A DNA stretch of 64,000 bases from Sphingobium limneticum (GCF_008710155.1 NZ_VYPZ01000005.1:124001-188000); one strand, 5' to 3'. Positions 17,611 through 27,082 are shown, numbered from the stretch's first letter. Translations and numbers: made by a program. The notes: generated by a model from the sequence alone, not told the origin.

Positions 17611-18440
17611 TGCTGGGGGCTGATCTGGTCTGGCCGCTGCACGGTGCGGCCACGGGCGCCTTCATGCTGGCGGATGAAGCGGCGATGCCCGAACAGGCCC
17701 CCGAAAAGGCCGTCGTGACCGCCGTCGATCGCCCGGTCCTGCTCGGCTATGCGCCCGAAACGCCCAACGGCCGCGCGATGCTGATCCTGGGCGGCGGCGG
17801 CTATACCGCGCTGATGGCGGGGCGGGAGGGGGTGCAGGTCGCGCGCTGGCTGACCGCGCTCGGCTATCACGCCTTCGTCCTCATCCACCGCTTCCCGCAT
17901 GCAGGCACCAGCCCCTCCGCGCCGCTGGATGACGCACTGGCGGCGATGCGGATGATACGCGCCAGCGCCCTCGCGCCGGAAGGACTGGGCGTCGTCGGCC
18001 TCTCCTCGGGCGGTCATCTCGCCGCCTGCCTGATCGCCGACTATCCGGCCGAATGGGGTAAGGCGGCCCCACAACGGCCCGACATAGTCGTGATCGGCTA
18101 CGCCCCCATCTCCACCAATGCGAAGGGGCGCACGATCATCGCGGACAAGCCGCCCTTGCCGCCGCTGGAGAAACAGGCGCTCTACGACGCGCTTCAGCCC
18201 GACGCGCAGCTTCTGCCCGACCCACCGCCGACCTTCATCGTCTATGCCGGCAACGATCCGGTCGTGCCGGTCGCCAACGCCCACCGCTTGCACGACGCGC
18301 TCACGGCAGCGGGCGCCAGTCCGGAACTCCACATCTTTGCCGACGCCCCGCACGGCTTCGCGCTCGATACGCCGGACCTGCCGGTATCGCTCTGGCCCCG
18401 CCTGTGCGAAGCCTGGCTGCGGCAGATGGGGTTTCTCTAA
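17610..18440 (+). CDS. Alpha/beta-hydrolase, esterase-like (last gene of rhamnose arm)
   Basis: A 276-residue alpha/beta-hydrolase lacking an obvious signal peptide, so likely cytoplasmic. The oxyanion-type motif is ILGGGGY, the nucleophile elbow is GLSSGG, and the catalytic His lies in DAPHGFALD. It is a distant relative of the exported hydrolase at 9805-10785, giving the locus one esterase outside and one inside the cell. The ATG overlaps the rhaT TGA by one base (TGATG), so it is translationally coupled. A role in deacetylating imported rhamnose derivatives is inference from position. Confidence 0.82.
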   Translation: MLGADLVWPLHGAATGAFMLADEAAMPEQAPEKAVVTAVDRPVLLGYAPETPNGRAMLILGGGGYTALMAGREGVQVARWLTALGYHAFVLIHRFPHAGTSPSAPLDDALAAMRMIRASALAPEGLGVVGLSSGGHLAACLIADYPAEWGKAAPQRPDIVVIGYAPISTNAKGRTIIADKPPLPPLEKQALYDALQPDAQLLPDPPPTFIVYAGNDPVVPVANAHRLHDALTAAGASPELHIFADAPHGFALDTPDLPVSLWPRLCEAWLRQMGFL

Positions 18441-18444
18441 TCCA

Positions 18445-19494
18445 TCAATGCCGCGCCGGCACCGCATCCGACTGGCGACGGATCAGCTGATAATCCAGCT
18501 TCACCTTGCCGATCACTCCGTCCGCGCCCTCATCCTGGCTGCGGAACCGCATCGCCAGCAGGCCGATCGCTTCCCGGCTCATGTCGCGGATCGGCTGGCG
18601 AATGGTGGTCAGCGCCGGCCAGATCGCGCTGGCCAGCGGCGTATCGTCGAACCCGCAAATGCTGATCTCGGCCGGCACATTGACCTTGCGCTGATGCGCC
18701 ACCGTGATCGCGGCGGCCGCCATATCGTCGTTGCAGGCGAAGATCGCCGTCGGCCGCTCGTCCAGCGCCATCAACCGCTCCGCCGCATCCAGCCCCGACC
18801 GGTAACTGAAATCCCCCGGCACGATCAGCGCCTCGTCCAGGTCCAGCGCATGATGCACCAGCGCATCCTTATAGCCCTGCAATCGCCGCGCGCTCGACCG
18901 GTGGCGCGGATTGCCCTCGATAAAGCCGATCCTCTTATGCCCCAGTTCGATCAGGTGCCGGGTCAGGTCATAGGCGGCATGGCGGTCGTCGGTGCTCACG
19001 CTCAGCATGTCGGGCACATCCTGATCGGTGGCGATGGCCACGATGGCGATGTCGCGCGCACGCAGCCCCTCGACCAGTTCCGCCCAGTCGCACAGCGGCG
19101 GCGGCAGGATCACGCCCGCGACATGGGCCTGTGCCACCTGCTCGACGATTTCGGCGGCAAAGGCGCCCGGCGCGCATTGCTCGACCACCAGATGCAGGTG
19201 CCGCTGCGGCGCTTCGCTCATCGCGCCGAGCAGCAATTCGCCCAGATAGGCGGACGTGGTCGAATGGCTGTGGAGCAGGGCGACCCGCCGGTCCGCACTT
19301 CCCGCCAATGCCCGCGCCGACGCATTGGGGACATAGCCCAGCGCCTTAACCGCCAGATCCACCGCCCGCCTCGCCTTGGCGCTGACCAGCGCCTTGCCGT
19401 TGACCGCGCGTGATGCGGTCATGATCGACACGCCCGCATGGGCGGCGACTTCCTTGATCGTGGGCGGTTTCTTCTTCGGCTCGCTCTTCTGCAT
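18445..19494 (-). CDS. LacI-family transcriptional regulator
   Basis: A 349-residue LacI-type regulator. The N-terminal helix-turn-helix (about residues 12-60) contains IKEVAAHAGVSIMTASRAV followed by the hinge-helix pattern NASARALAG. A periplasmic-binding-like sensor domain follows, with VSTDDRHAAYDLTRHLIELG and SICGFDDTPLASAIWPALTT. It is convergent with the rhamnose operon (5 bp between stops), so it probably controls this locus alongside the IclR regulator. A candidate operator lies just upstream of its start (19512-19529). Confidence 0.9.
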   Translation of the reverse strand: MQKSEPKKKPPTIKEVAAHAGVSIMTASRAVNGKALVSAKARRAVDLAVKALGYVPNASARALAGSADRRVALLHSHSTTSAYLGELLLGAMSEAPQRHLHLVVEQCAPGAFAAEIVEQVAQAHVAGVILPPPLCDWAELVEGLRARDIAIVAIATDQDVPDMLSVSTDDRHAAYDLTRHLIELGHKRIGFIEGNPRHRSSARRLQGYKDALVHHALDLDEALIVPGDFSYRSGLDAAERLMALDERPTAIFACNDDMAAAAITVAHQRKVNVPAEISICGFDDTPLASAIWPALTTIRQPIRDMSREAIGLLAMRFRSQDEGADGVIGKVKLDYQLIRRQSDAVPARH

Positions 19495-19511
19495 CGGCCA
19501 TGCCTAGCCGC

Positions 19512-19529
19512 TTTTACAGCGGGTTAAAA
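19512..19529. promoter_or_regulatory. Candidate LacI-type operator upstream of the lacI-family gene
   Basis: The 18-base sequence TTTTACAGCGGGTTAAAA has TTTTA/TAAAA arms around a central CG, the usual centre of LacI-family operators, and lies 18 bp before the regulator's start codon. The inner positions are not perfectly symmetric, so this is a candidate for autoregulation only. A second symmetric pair, ATCATGGG (19529-19536) and CCCATGAT (19577-19584), flanks the next 40 bases. Confidence 0.4.
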
Positions 19530-19711
19530 TCATGGGATGGGATTAGATCGTCGATGATCTGTCCTATCTGCGATCGCCCATGATAGAATGCCGGAAACAG
19601 GGACGCGCGATTGATAGATTATGTCCAACTGCGCTTCTAATATTTCAACCTTGGGGGGAACTGTGCGAAGTTAAGCGCCGCCCGTTCCTTTGCCGGCCGT
19701 CCACCGCCAAG

Positions 19712-19750
19712 AAAAAGGCCCGCCGGTCGCGCGAACCGGCGGGCCTTTTC
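19712..19750 (-). terminator. Rho-independent terminator of the tol-pal operon
   Basis: A GGCCCGCCGGT / ACCGGCGGGCC stem-loop, bounded by AAAAA on the left and TTTT on the right, lies 18 bp past the pal stop. On the minus strand it ends in a run of T, so it terminates the tol-pal transcript. Confidence 0.9.
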
Positions 19751-19768
19751 TATGCCTCGATCAAACGA

Positions 19769-20284
19769 TCAATATTGGATGGTGACGGTCACCGCGCGGC
19801 GATTCTGCGCCCAGCTGGCTTCGTCCGACCCCAGCGCCGCCGGCCGTTCCTTGCCGTAGCTGACGGTGGTCAGCCGGCCCGGATCGATCCCCAGCGAGGC
19901 GAGATAGTTCTTGGCCGCATTGGCGCGGCGCTCGCCCAGAGCGATATTATAATCGCGGGTGCCGCGTTCGTCGGCATGCCCCTCGATCGTCACGCGCACC
20001 GACGGATTCTGGCGCAGCCAGGCCGCCTGGCTCTGCAAGGTCGCCTGATCCTCGGCATCGACATCATATTGGTCCAGGCCAAAGAAGATGCGGTCGGCCG
20101 CGACCGACGCCAGGAAATCTTCCTGGCTGCCCTTGACCGGACCACCCGAACCGACCGGGCCGGTGGGGGCCGTCGTGCCGCCGGTGCCGCCGGGGGCGGG
20201 GGGCAGTTCGGCCGGCGGCTTCTTCGAACAGGCGGCCAATGCGATGATCGCCGTGGCCATCACCAAGGTCCGGGACAGTTTCAT
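19769..20284 (-). CDS. pal: Peptidoglycan-associated lipoprotein Pal
   Basis: A 171-residue outer-membrane lipoprotein. The signal ends in the lipobox LAAC (Cys 19), followed by a Pro/Gly-rich linker and a C-terminal OmpA-like domain (about residues 62-170) with the peptidoglycan-binding pattern VTIEGHADERGTRDYNIALG and NRRAVTV. Pal anchors the outer membrane to the cell wall and works with TolB and the TolQRA motor during envelope constriction. It is the last gene of the tol operon, 118 bp after tolB, and is followed by a strong terminator. Confidence 0.96.
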   Translation of the reverse strand: MKLSRTLVMATAIIALAACSKKPPAELPPAPGGTGGTTAPTGPVGSGGPVKGSQEDFLASVAADRIFFGLDQYDVDAEDQATLQSQAAWLRQNPSVRVTIEGHADERGTRDYNIALGERRANAAKNYLASLGIDPGRLTTVSYGKERPAALGSDEASWAQNRRAVTVTIQY

Positions 20285-20402
20285 GGGTGTCTCCTTCGAT
20301 ATTTTTTTATGCCGCCCGCTAAGACGTCATCAGGGTCCGTGAAGTTCGTTACGCTGTCAAGACGACTAGGTTCCCCATGAACATCGCCGCCTGAACGCAG
20401 GA

Positions 20403-21737
20403 TTACGGCAACAACGGTCCCCAGGCCGGGTCGGAACCGCTGAGCGGCGTCGGAATCCGGCGCTCGTTCACCCCCGTCAGGTCGACCTGCCACACCTGGC
20501 TGCTGCCCTGCTTGCCTGGCGTCGTGCGGAAAAATTGCAACACGCGGCCATTGGGCGACCAGGTCGGCTGTTCGTCCTGCCAGCCATTGGTCAGAATGCG
20601 CTCATTGTCGCCGCTCGGCGTCATCACCGCGACCTTGAAGTCGCCCGACAGCTTGGTGAACGCGATCAGGTCGCCGCGCGGCGACCATTCGGGCGTCGCA
20701 TAGCGGCCGCCGCCATGGCTGATCCGGCGCTGGTTGGAGCCGTCTGCGTTCATGACATAGATTTGCTGCCCGCCCGACCGGTCGCTTTCGAACACGATCT
20801 GGCTGCCGTCGGGCGAATAGCTGCCGCCCACGTCGATGCCCGGCGATGTGGTCAGCCGCACCGGCGTGCCGCCATTGGCCGACACGCGATAGATGTCGGT
20901 ATTGCCGGCCACCGCCATCGAAAACAGGATATTGCGGCCATCGGGCGACCAGCGCGGCGCGAAGGTCGCGTTGCTGCTTTCCGTCACCAGCTTCTGCTGC
21001 CCGGCGCCGATGTCGTAGATGAACAGCCGTACCCGGCTGCCCAGATAGCTGACATAGAGGATCGATTTGTAATCGGGCGAGAAACGCGGCGTCAGCGCCA
21101 TCGACTGGCCATTGGTGATGAAGCGATGGTTGGCGCCATCGCTATCCATGATGGCCAGCCGCTTGACGCGATTCCCCTTGGGACCGCTCTCGGCGATATA
21201 GGCGATGCGGCTGTCGAAGAAGGGGCTTTCGCCCGACAGGCGGGCATAGATGGCGTCTGCGCATTTATGCGCGGCCCGGCGCCAGTCTCGCGGTGCAACG
21301 ACATAGCCCTGCCGTGTCAATTCCTGCTTCAGCGCGACGTCGTAGAGATAGCAGCCCACGGTAATGTCCGCCTCGCCGCCGGTCGTGCGCACGAAGCCCT
21401 GCACCAGCGCCTGATAGGCGCCCCATTTGGCATAGACCGGGTTCGTCACCTCGGGAAAGGCGATCCCCGGCAGGCCGCCCGGCCCGGAAGGATCGAACAG
21501 GCCGGAGCCTTTGAGGTCGGACGCGATCACTTCGGCGATCTTGCGGCCCAGTTCGCTGGCCGTTCCGGCGGGCGTGGCCACATCCTGCTGCGCGGGCAGG
21601 GATGGCACGGCGACCTTGACATTGCTGTCGATCTCGCCGGTCACATCGACCGACAGCTGTGCCATGGCGGGCGCTGACAATATGGCGGTCAGCGCGACGG
21701 TGGCCATCGCCAGGCGGCGTAAAATGCTGGTCTTCAT
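20403..21737 (-). CDS. tolB: Tol-Pal system protein TolB
   Basis: A 444-residue periplasmic protein with a signal peptide (about residues 1-26, ending APAMA), an N-terminal alpha/beta domain and a C-terminal six-bladed beta-propeller. The propeller repeats are visible as RFSPDYKSILYVSY, RWSPDGRNILFSM, SYSPDGSQIVFESDR, EWSPRGDLIAFTK and TWSPNGRVLQFF. TolB interacts with Pal, and through TolA with the inner-membrane motor. The ATG overlaps the tolA stop by four bases. Length is normal for the family. Confidence 0.96.
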   Translation of the reverse strand: MKTSILRRLAMATVALTAILSAPAMAQLSVDVTGEIDSNVKVAVPSLPAQQDVATPAGTASELGRKIAEVIASDLKGSGLFDPSGPGGLPGIAFPEVTNPVYAKWGAYQALVQGFVRTTGGEADITVGCYLYDVALKQELTRQGYVVAPRDWRRAAHKCADAIYARLSGESPFFDSRIAYIAESGPKGNRVKRLAIMDSDGANHRFITNGQSMALTPRFSPDYKSILYVSYLGSRVRLFIYDIGAGQQKLVTESSNATFAPRWSPDGRNILFSMAVAGNTDIYRVSANGGTPVRLTTSPGIDVGGSYSPDGSQIVFESDRSGGQQIYVMNADGSNQRRISHGGGRYATPEWSPRGDLIAFTKLSGDFKVAVMTPSGDNERILTNGWQDEQPTWSPNGRVLQFFRTTPGKQGSSQVWQVDLTGVNERRIPTPLSGSDPAWGPLLP

Positions 21738-22747
21738 CGGTTCAGCCTCGCGTCAAAGCGGAGTGGCCGGAGCCATTTCCATTGGTCGTAAAATTCGGGC
21801 GGCATGTTGCGGAAGGGGGATGCCAGCTTCACCGCCTGGATCGCCCGCTCCGCATGCAGCTTGGCTTGCGGTCGGTTGCTGGCGGTCACGCCCTGCTGGT
21901 CGATGACCTCGGGCGTGCCGATGACTGCGCCGCTCTTGTCCAGTCGGACTTCCAGCAGTGTCACCAGCTGATCGGCATCCGCGCCCGAAGGCGGGCGCCA
22001 GTGCGGCTTCAATTGACGGCGCAATTCCGCGTCCAGCGCCGACTTCTGCGCCGGCCCCATGGCGGCAGCCGGCGGCGGCGCGGGGGTGCGTGGCGCATCC
22101 TCCTTGCTGTCGATGCCTTTCAGGAAATCCTTGCCCAGCAACGATCCCTTGGGCTTGTCGGCCTTGCCGGCGCCAGACGCCTTGGCCGGCGCATCGCTCT
22201 TGCCCTTGGCATCGCTCTTCGCCTTGGATGGCGCGGCGGCGGCCGCCTTGGGCTTTTCAGGCGCAGGCTTCGCCCTGGCGGCGGGCTTTTCCGGGGCGGG
22301 CTTCGCCTTGGGCGCGGGTTTTTCCGGCGCCGGCTTGGGCTTGGCCGGCGTCTTGGCGACCTCTTTCTTGGGCGGCGCGGGCTTGGGGGCGGGTTTCGGC
22401 ACCTCCTTCACCACCGGCTTGGGCGGCGTCGGCTTGGGCAGGGGCTTGGGCACCGGCTTGGGCTCTGGCGGCGCAGGCGTCGGTTCGGGCGCCGGGGCCG
22501 GTTCGGGCGCAGGCTTGGCGTCCTCGGTCGGTCCCTGCTCCGGCGCGACGCTGGGGGGCGGGGGCTGGGTCGAAATCTGCGGCGCGGTCGATTGCAGCGC
22601 GACCTCGTCCACCAAGCTGATGTCCATCGGCGGGGACTTCAGCTTCAACGGGTTGGGGGTGGACAGGAAACCGGCAGACAGTAGCCCGAACAGCAGGACA
22701 TGTCCTGCCGTCGCGACGCCAAGGCCGATCTTTTCCGTACGCTCCAT
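21734..22747 (-). CDS. tolA: TolA-like cell envelope protein (TonB-like C-terminus)
   Basis: A 337-residue protein with one N-terminal transmembrane helix (about residues 11-28), a long low-complexity Pro/Ala/Lys/Glu region (about 50-215, with repeats such as PAPEKPAPKAKPAPEK) and a C-terminal TolA/TonB-type domain ending WKWLRPLRFDARLNR. The central region is less helical than the E. coli TolA stalk because of proline. It would span the periplasm and connect TolQR energy to TolB/Pal. It overlaps tolB by ATGA and lies 18 bp after tolR. Confidence 0.92.
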   Translation of the reverse strand: MERTEKIGLGVATAGHVLLFGLLSAGFLSTPNPLKLKSPPMDISLVDEVALQSTAPQISTQPPPPSVAPEQGPTEDAKPAPEPAPAPEPTPAPPEPKPVPKPLPKPTPPKPVVKEVPKPAPKPAPPKKEVAKTPAKPKPAPEKPAPKAKPAPEKPAARAKPAPEKPKAAAAAPSKAKSDAKGKSDAPAKASGAGKADKPKGSLLGKDFLKGIDSKEDAPRTPAPPPAAAMGPAQKSALDAELRRQLKPHWRPPSGADADQLVTLLEVRLDKSGAVIGTPEVIDQQGVTASNRPQAKLHAERAIQAVKLASPFRNMPPEFYDQWKWLRPLRFDARLNR

Positions 22748-22765
22748 ATTGCTGACCTATGGCCC

Positions 22766-23242
22766 CTATTCTGAACTGCCGCTGTCCGAACCGGCGCTAT
22801 CCGCACCGCCGGCGTCGGTGCTGACCAGCGATACCTTGTTCAGGCCGGCGCGGTTAAGCTCACCCATCACCCGCATCACCCGGCCATAATCCAGCGCCGT
22901 GTCGGCGCGCAGGAAGATTTGCGGCGGTTCGGGCTGGCCGGCATGGGCCGATGCGATCTCGGCCAGCCGATCGGGCAGGTCTGCGTCGCCGATCTGGTCG
23001 TCGTTGATGAACAGTCCGCCGTCGCGGTCGATCGACACGATCGTCGGCTTGGCGTCCGCATCCAGTCCCTTGGCCCGCGTTTCCGGCAGGTTCACCGGCA
23101 CGCCCGTCACCAGCAGCGGCGCGGTCACCATGAAGATGATCAGCAACACCAGCATGACGTCGACCAGCGGCGTCACGTTGATGTCGGCCATCGGCGCACG
23201 CCCGCGTCCGCGCCGGGCGGAGGGAGGACCGGACATCGCCAT
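22766..23242 (-). CDS. tolR: Biopolymer transport protein TolR (ExbD family)
   Basis: A 158-residue protein with one transmembrane helix (about residues 22-44) containing the proton-path aspartate in INVTPLVDVMLVLLIIFMV, preceded by a basic cytoplasmic tail (SARRGRGRA). The periplasmic domain ends with a variable Ser/Ala/Gly tail. TolR forms the ion-driven motor with TolQ. Its ATG shares one base with the tolQ stop (TAATG at 23240-23244), so translation is coupled. Confidence 0.95.
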   Translation of the reverse strand: MAMSGPPSARRGRGRAPMADINVTPLVDVMLVLLIIFMVTAPLLVTGVPVNLPETRAKGLDADAKPTIVSIDRDGGLFINDDQIGDADLPDRLAEIASAHAGQPEPPQIFLRADTALDYGRVMRVMGELNRAGLNKVSLVSTDAGGADSAGSDSGSSE

Positions 23243-23946
23243 TACCGTTGCGCCTCCAGCTCACGGCTCAACGTCGCATAGAAACTGTCGGCAAAGCGGG
23301 TCAGTCCCGCTTCCAGCCGGTTGATGCCATGGCTGAACCGGTTGTAGGCGATCAGCGCCGGGATCGCCGCGAACAGGCCGATGGCGGTCGCGAACAGCGC
23401 TTCTGCAATGCCCGGCGCCACGACCGCCAGCGAACTATCCTGCTCCGCCGCGATGCTGGTGAAGGCGCGCATGATGCCCCACACCGTACCGAACAGGCCG
23501 ATGAAAGGCGCGGCCGACGCGACCGTCGCCAAAATGTTCAGCCGATCCGACAGCCGATCCACTTCCGACGCGATCGTGCTCGACATGGACGTCGCCAGCC
23601 GGTCGCGCGTGCCGTCGCGGTCGATCACCTTCTGCGCGGTGGACCGGCGCCATTCGGTGACGCCTGCCGCCATCACCTTGGCCGCCGGAAATTCCGTCTT
23701 GCCGCGCGATTCATAAAAGCGGTCGATATCCTCCGCCTTCCAGAAATCCGCCTCGAACTTGCGGCTTTCCTTGCTCGCCTTGCGCAGGCTGAAGCTGAAG
23801 CTGATGATGATCGCCCAGGTCCAGATGCTGGCCAGCAACAGGCCCAGCATCACGCCTTTCACGACGATGTCGGCCTGAAGGAACAGGGCCAGCGGGGAAA
23901 TGGTCGCGGCGTCGGTAATGGCGCCGGCAGGCAGGTTGAGCGTCAT
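23242..23946 (-). CDS. tolQ: Tol-Pal system proton channel subunit TolQ
   Basis: A 234-residue MotA/TolQ/ExbB-family protein with three transmembrane helices (about residues 26-46, 140-160 and 172-195). The conserved segments LATVASAAPFIGLFGTVWGI and GIAEALFATAIGLFAAIPAL are present. The ATG at 23946 was chosen because it overlaps the ybgC stop (ATGA at 23943-23946) and gives the normal length (about 230); a longer frame upstream lies inside ybgC. Confidence 0.96.
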   Translation of the reverse strand: MTLNLPAGAITDAATISPLALFLQADIVVKGVMLGLLLASIWTWAIIISFSFSLRKASKESRKFEADFWKAEDIDRFYESRGKTEFPAAKVMAAGVTEWRRSTAQKVIDRDGTRDRLATSMSSTIASEVDRLSDRLNILATVASAAPFIGLFGTVWGIMRAFTSIAAEQDSSLAVVAPGIAEALFATAIGLFAAIPALIAYNRFSHGINRLEAGLTRFADSFYATLSRELEAQR

Positions 23947-24413
23947 GGGTGAAGGTCTTCCCCTTGCAACAGGCGGGTGAAAATGTCGGTCCAGGCCTTG
24001 GGCTGGCGCTGCGGGCGACCCTGCGGCGTCAGCCAGGCGACGGAAATGCTGGCGTTCGTCAACTCTTCCGCGCCGCACCTGACTGACTGATGAATGACAC
24101 AGCTGGCGGCGCGCACCGCCGTCACATGGCTCACCACCATCAGGTCGTCGTCCAGCCGGGCGGGGCGGCGATATTTGATCTGAAGGTCGGTGACGGCATA
24201 GACGCCCGCACCCCCTTCATGATTGGCACGCTGGTCGATGCCCGCGACGCGCAGCATGTCGGACCGGGCGCGCTCCATATAGCGCAGATAATTGGCGTGG
24301 TAGACGAGGCCCGACAGGTCGGTATCCTCGAAATAGACGCGCACGGGGAAATGATGCACGGCGGCAATGAAGCGTCCGGTGGCCGGCGCAGGCATCATTT
24401 CGGAAACAGACAT
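23943..24413 (-). CDS. ybgC: Tol-Pal associated acyl-CoA thioesterase YbgC
   Basis: A 156-residue hotdog-fold thioesterase. The signature VRVYFEDTDLSGLVYHANYLRYMERAR contains the catalytic Asp and the YHANY motif. YbgC-type enzymes hydrolyse acyl-CoA or acyl-ACP thioesters in the cytoplasm, and the gene heads the tol-pal operon in many proteobacteria. It overlaps tolQ by ATGA. The first 18 residues are a variable leader; a later ATG is not obvious, so the start at 24413 is kept. Confidence 0.93.
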   Translation of the reverse strand: MSVSEMMPAPATGRFIAAVHHFPVRVYFEDTDLSGLVYHANYLRYMERARSDMLRVAGIDQRANHEGGAGVYAVTDLQIKYRRPARLDDDLMVVSHVTAVRAASCVIHQSVRCGAEELTNASISVAWLTPQGRPQRQPKAWTDIFTRLLQGEDLHP

Positions 24414-24576
24414 GCCGGGCTTTTAACCATGGCCGCCGCGCAGCGCAAAGCCGGAAATAGCGGCCTTATGCAATCCGTCCGCCATGACGGCACATTCCAT
24501 CGCCCGATGTAATGTGCGGTAGCCCAGATGCGGCAGTGCAGCTAAAGACGTGTGCAGTCATAATGGAGAGACAGGC

Positions 24577-25455
24577 ATGACGGATATTCGGACGGTAGGC
24601 GTGATCGGCGCGGGTCAGATGGGCGCAGGCATCGCGCAGGTCGCGGCGCAGGCGGGCTATGAAGTCATACTGTCGGACATCGACCTGCCCCGCGCGGAAA
24701 AGGGGCTGGCCGGCATCGCCAAGCTGCTCGCCCGCGCCGTGGAAAAGGAAAAGATCAGCCAGGCCGACGCCGACGCCGCGCTCGCCCGCATCACGCCCGC
24801 CGGCGACATCGCGCCGCTGGCCGGCGCGCAACTGGTGATCGAGGCCGCGACCGAGCGGGAAGAGGTGAAGCGCGCCATCTTCGCCAATGTCGGCAAGATA
24901 CTGGCCCCCGACGCCATCCTCGCCACCAACACCTCGTCCATCCCCATCACCCGCCTTGCGCAGGCCGCGCCGGATGCCGGCCGCTTCGTCGGCGTCCATT
25001 TCTTCAACCCCGTGCCGGTGATGGTGTTGGTGGAGGTCATTCGCGGCCTTGCCACCTCGCCCGAGACGGTCGCCGCTGTGGAGGGTTTCGCCGCAAAGAT
25101 CGGCAAGACCACGGTCCACGCCTTCGACGCGCCGGGCTTCGTGGTGAACCGCATCCTGCTGCCGATGCTCAATGAAGCCGTGTTTGTGCTGGGCGAAGGT
25201 GTGGGCAGCGTCACCGACATCGATCAGGGCTGCAAACTGGGCCTCAATCACCCGATGGGGCCGCTGACCCTTCTGGATTTCGTCGGCCTCGACACCGCGC
25301 TCGAAATCCTCAACGTCTTCCTCACCACCACCGGCGACCCCAAATATCGCCCGGCGCCGCTGCTGGTCAAATATGTCGAAGCCGGCTGGTACGGCCGCAA
25401 GACCGGCAAGGGCTTCTACGACTATTCGGGACCGGAGCCTGTGCCTACGCGTTAA
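24577..25455 (+). CDS. 3-hydroxybutyryl-CoA dehydrogenase
   Basis: A 292-residue NAD-dependent 3-hydroxyacyl-CoA dehydrogenase. The Rossmann motif [14 protein letters not shown] opens the protein, the catalytic region is [12 protein letters not shown] with EVIRG, and the C-terminal domain has [15 protein letters not shown] and [16 protein letters not shown]. It interconverts acetoacetyl-CoA and 3-hydroxybutyryl-CoA in fatty-acid or polyhydroxybutyrate metabolism. It is a stand-alone gene, divergent from ybgC across 163 bp, with GGAGAG before the ATG. The symbol (hbdA or paaH type) cannot be decided from sequence. Confidence 0.93.
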   Translation: MTDIRTVGVIGAGQMGAGIAQVAAQAGYEVILSDIDLPRAEKGLAGIAKLLARAVEKEKISQADADAALARITPAGDIAPLAGAQLVIEAATEREEVKRAIFANVGKILAPDAILATNTSSIPITRLAQAAPDAGRFVGVHFFNPVPVMVLVEVIRGLATSPETVAAVEGFAAKIGKTTVHAFDAPGFVVNRILLPMLNEAVFVLGEGVGSVTDIDQGCKLGLNHPMGPLTLLDFVGLDTALEILNVFLTTTGDPKYRPAPLLVKYVEAGWYGRKTGKGFYDYSGPEPVPTR

Positions 25456-25471
25456 CCCCCGTCTTTACGCT

Positions 25472-25583
25472 CGTCATTCCCGCGAAGGCGGGAATCCATC
25501 TCCGGCCTTCCCGCCATCATGTGACGTTGAGAGATGGGTTCCCGCGTTGACCTACGGTCGCCCTTCGGGTCGCGGGGGTGACG
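25472..25583. repeat. Paired inverted palindromic repeat (CGTCATTCCCGCG family)
   Basis: Two copies of one repeat in opposite orientation lie between the hydroxyacyl-CoA dehydrogenase and pspF: 25472-25503 starts CGTCATTCCCGCGAAGGCGG, and 25532-25583 reads the inverted version starting GAGATGGGTTCCCGCG and ending GGGGGTGACG with an internal insert. The same pair bounds the GIY-YIG gene at 33401-33812, but here only 28 bases lie between copies. It looks like a REPIN-type doublet. Confidence 0.85.
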
Positions 25584-25608
25584 GCGTTTTTTGGCGCTTC
25601 GCTGGTCT

Positions 25609-26640
<1,032 letters not shown>

Positions 26641-26744
26641 GCGCCAACTTATGGTGAAATTTCCCACTCCTTGGCAAGTGGCCTATTGCGTCCGTCATGC
26701 CAAAAACCGTTCAAAGCCGCACAAATCCGCCATTTTTTTGAAAC

Positions 26745-26760
26745 TGGCACGGCCTCTGCA
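26745..26760 (+). promoter_or_regulatory. Sigma-54 promoter of the psp operon
   Basis: TGGCACGGCCTCTGCA matches the sigma-54 consensus TGGCAC-N5-TTGCA with the invariant GG (26746-26747) and GC (26758-26759) ten bases apart. It points towards the psp genes and lies 58 bp before the first ORF, in the gap between pspF and the operon. PspF is therefore the likely activator. Confidence 0.9.
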
Positions 26761-26818
26761 AAGCTGGGGACAATCCGCAATCAATCGCGGAACCTATGAA
26801 GGCCAAGTTTCAGGGAGT

Positions 26819-26998
26819 ATGACCATGACCAATCAGAGCAACAGCGTTCGCGAAATCGGCCAGCTGATGTCGGTCGCCATTGCCGCCGTGCTGTTCGGAT
26901 CCACCATGATCCTTTCGGCGGTCGGCCCGGCGCGCGCCAGCGAAGTCACTATTCTCGCGACGCAACAGACCCCCGCGACCCTGCGCTATCTGGCGTAA
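26819..26998 (+). CDS. Small exported or membrane protein heading the psp operon
   Basis: A 59-residue protein with a hydrophobic stretch (about residues 17-36, SVAIAAVLFGSTMILSAVGP) followed by ARASEV, a plausible signal-peptidase site, leaving a mature part of about 19 residues. CAGGGAGT is the ribosome-binding site. It is the first gene after the sigma-54 promoter and is separated from pspA by a GC-rich hairpin. I do not recognise a family; it could be a stress-induced membrane peptide or a leader for pspA. Its position and good start make it a likely real gene. Confidence 0.65.
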   Translation: MTMTNQSNSVREIGQLMSVAIAAVLFGSTMILSAVGPARASEVTILATQQTPATLRYLA

Positions 26999-27011
26999 GG
27001 CCGCACACCCG

Positions 27012-27048
27012 GCCGGGGCGGGACTTGCCCCCTCTCGCCCGCCCCGGC
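27012..27048 (+). terminator. GC-rich hairpin between the leader gene and pspA
   Basis: GCCGGGGCGGG (27012-27022) pairs perfectly with CCCGCCCCGGC (27038-27048). No T-run follows, so it is probably a partial attenuator or mRNA-processing/stability element rather than a full terminator, letting the small leader gene be expressed at a different level from pspA. Confidence 0.6.
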
Positions 27049-27082
27049 ACTTGAACCAAATACGACCAGGAGTGACGTTAAA

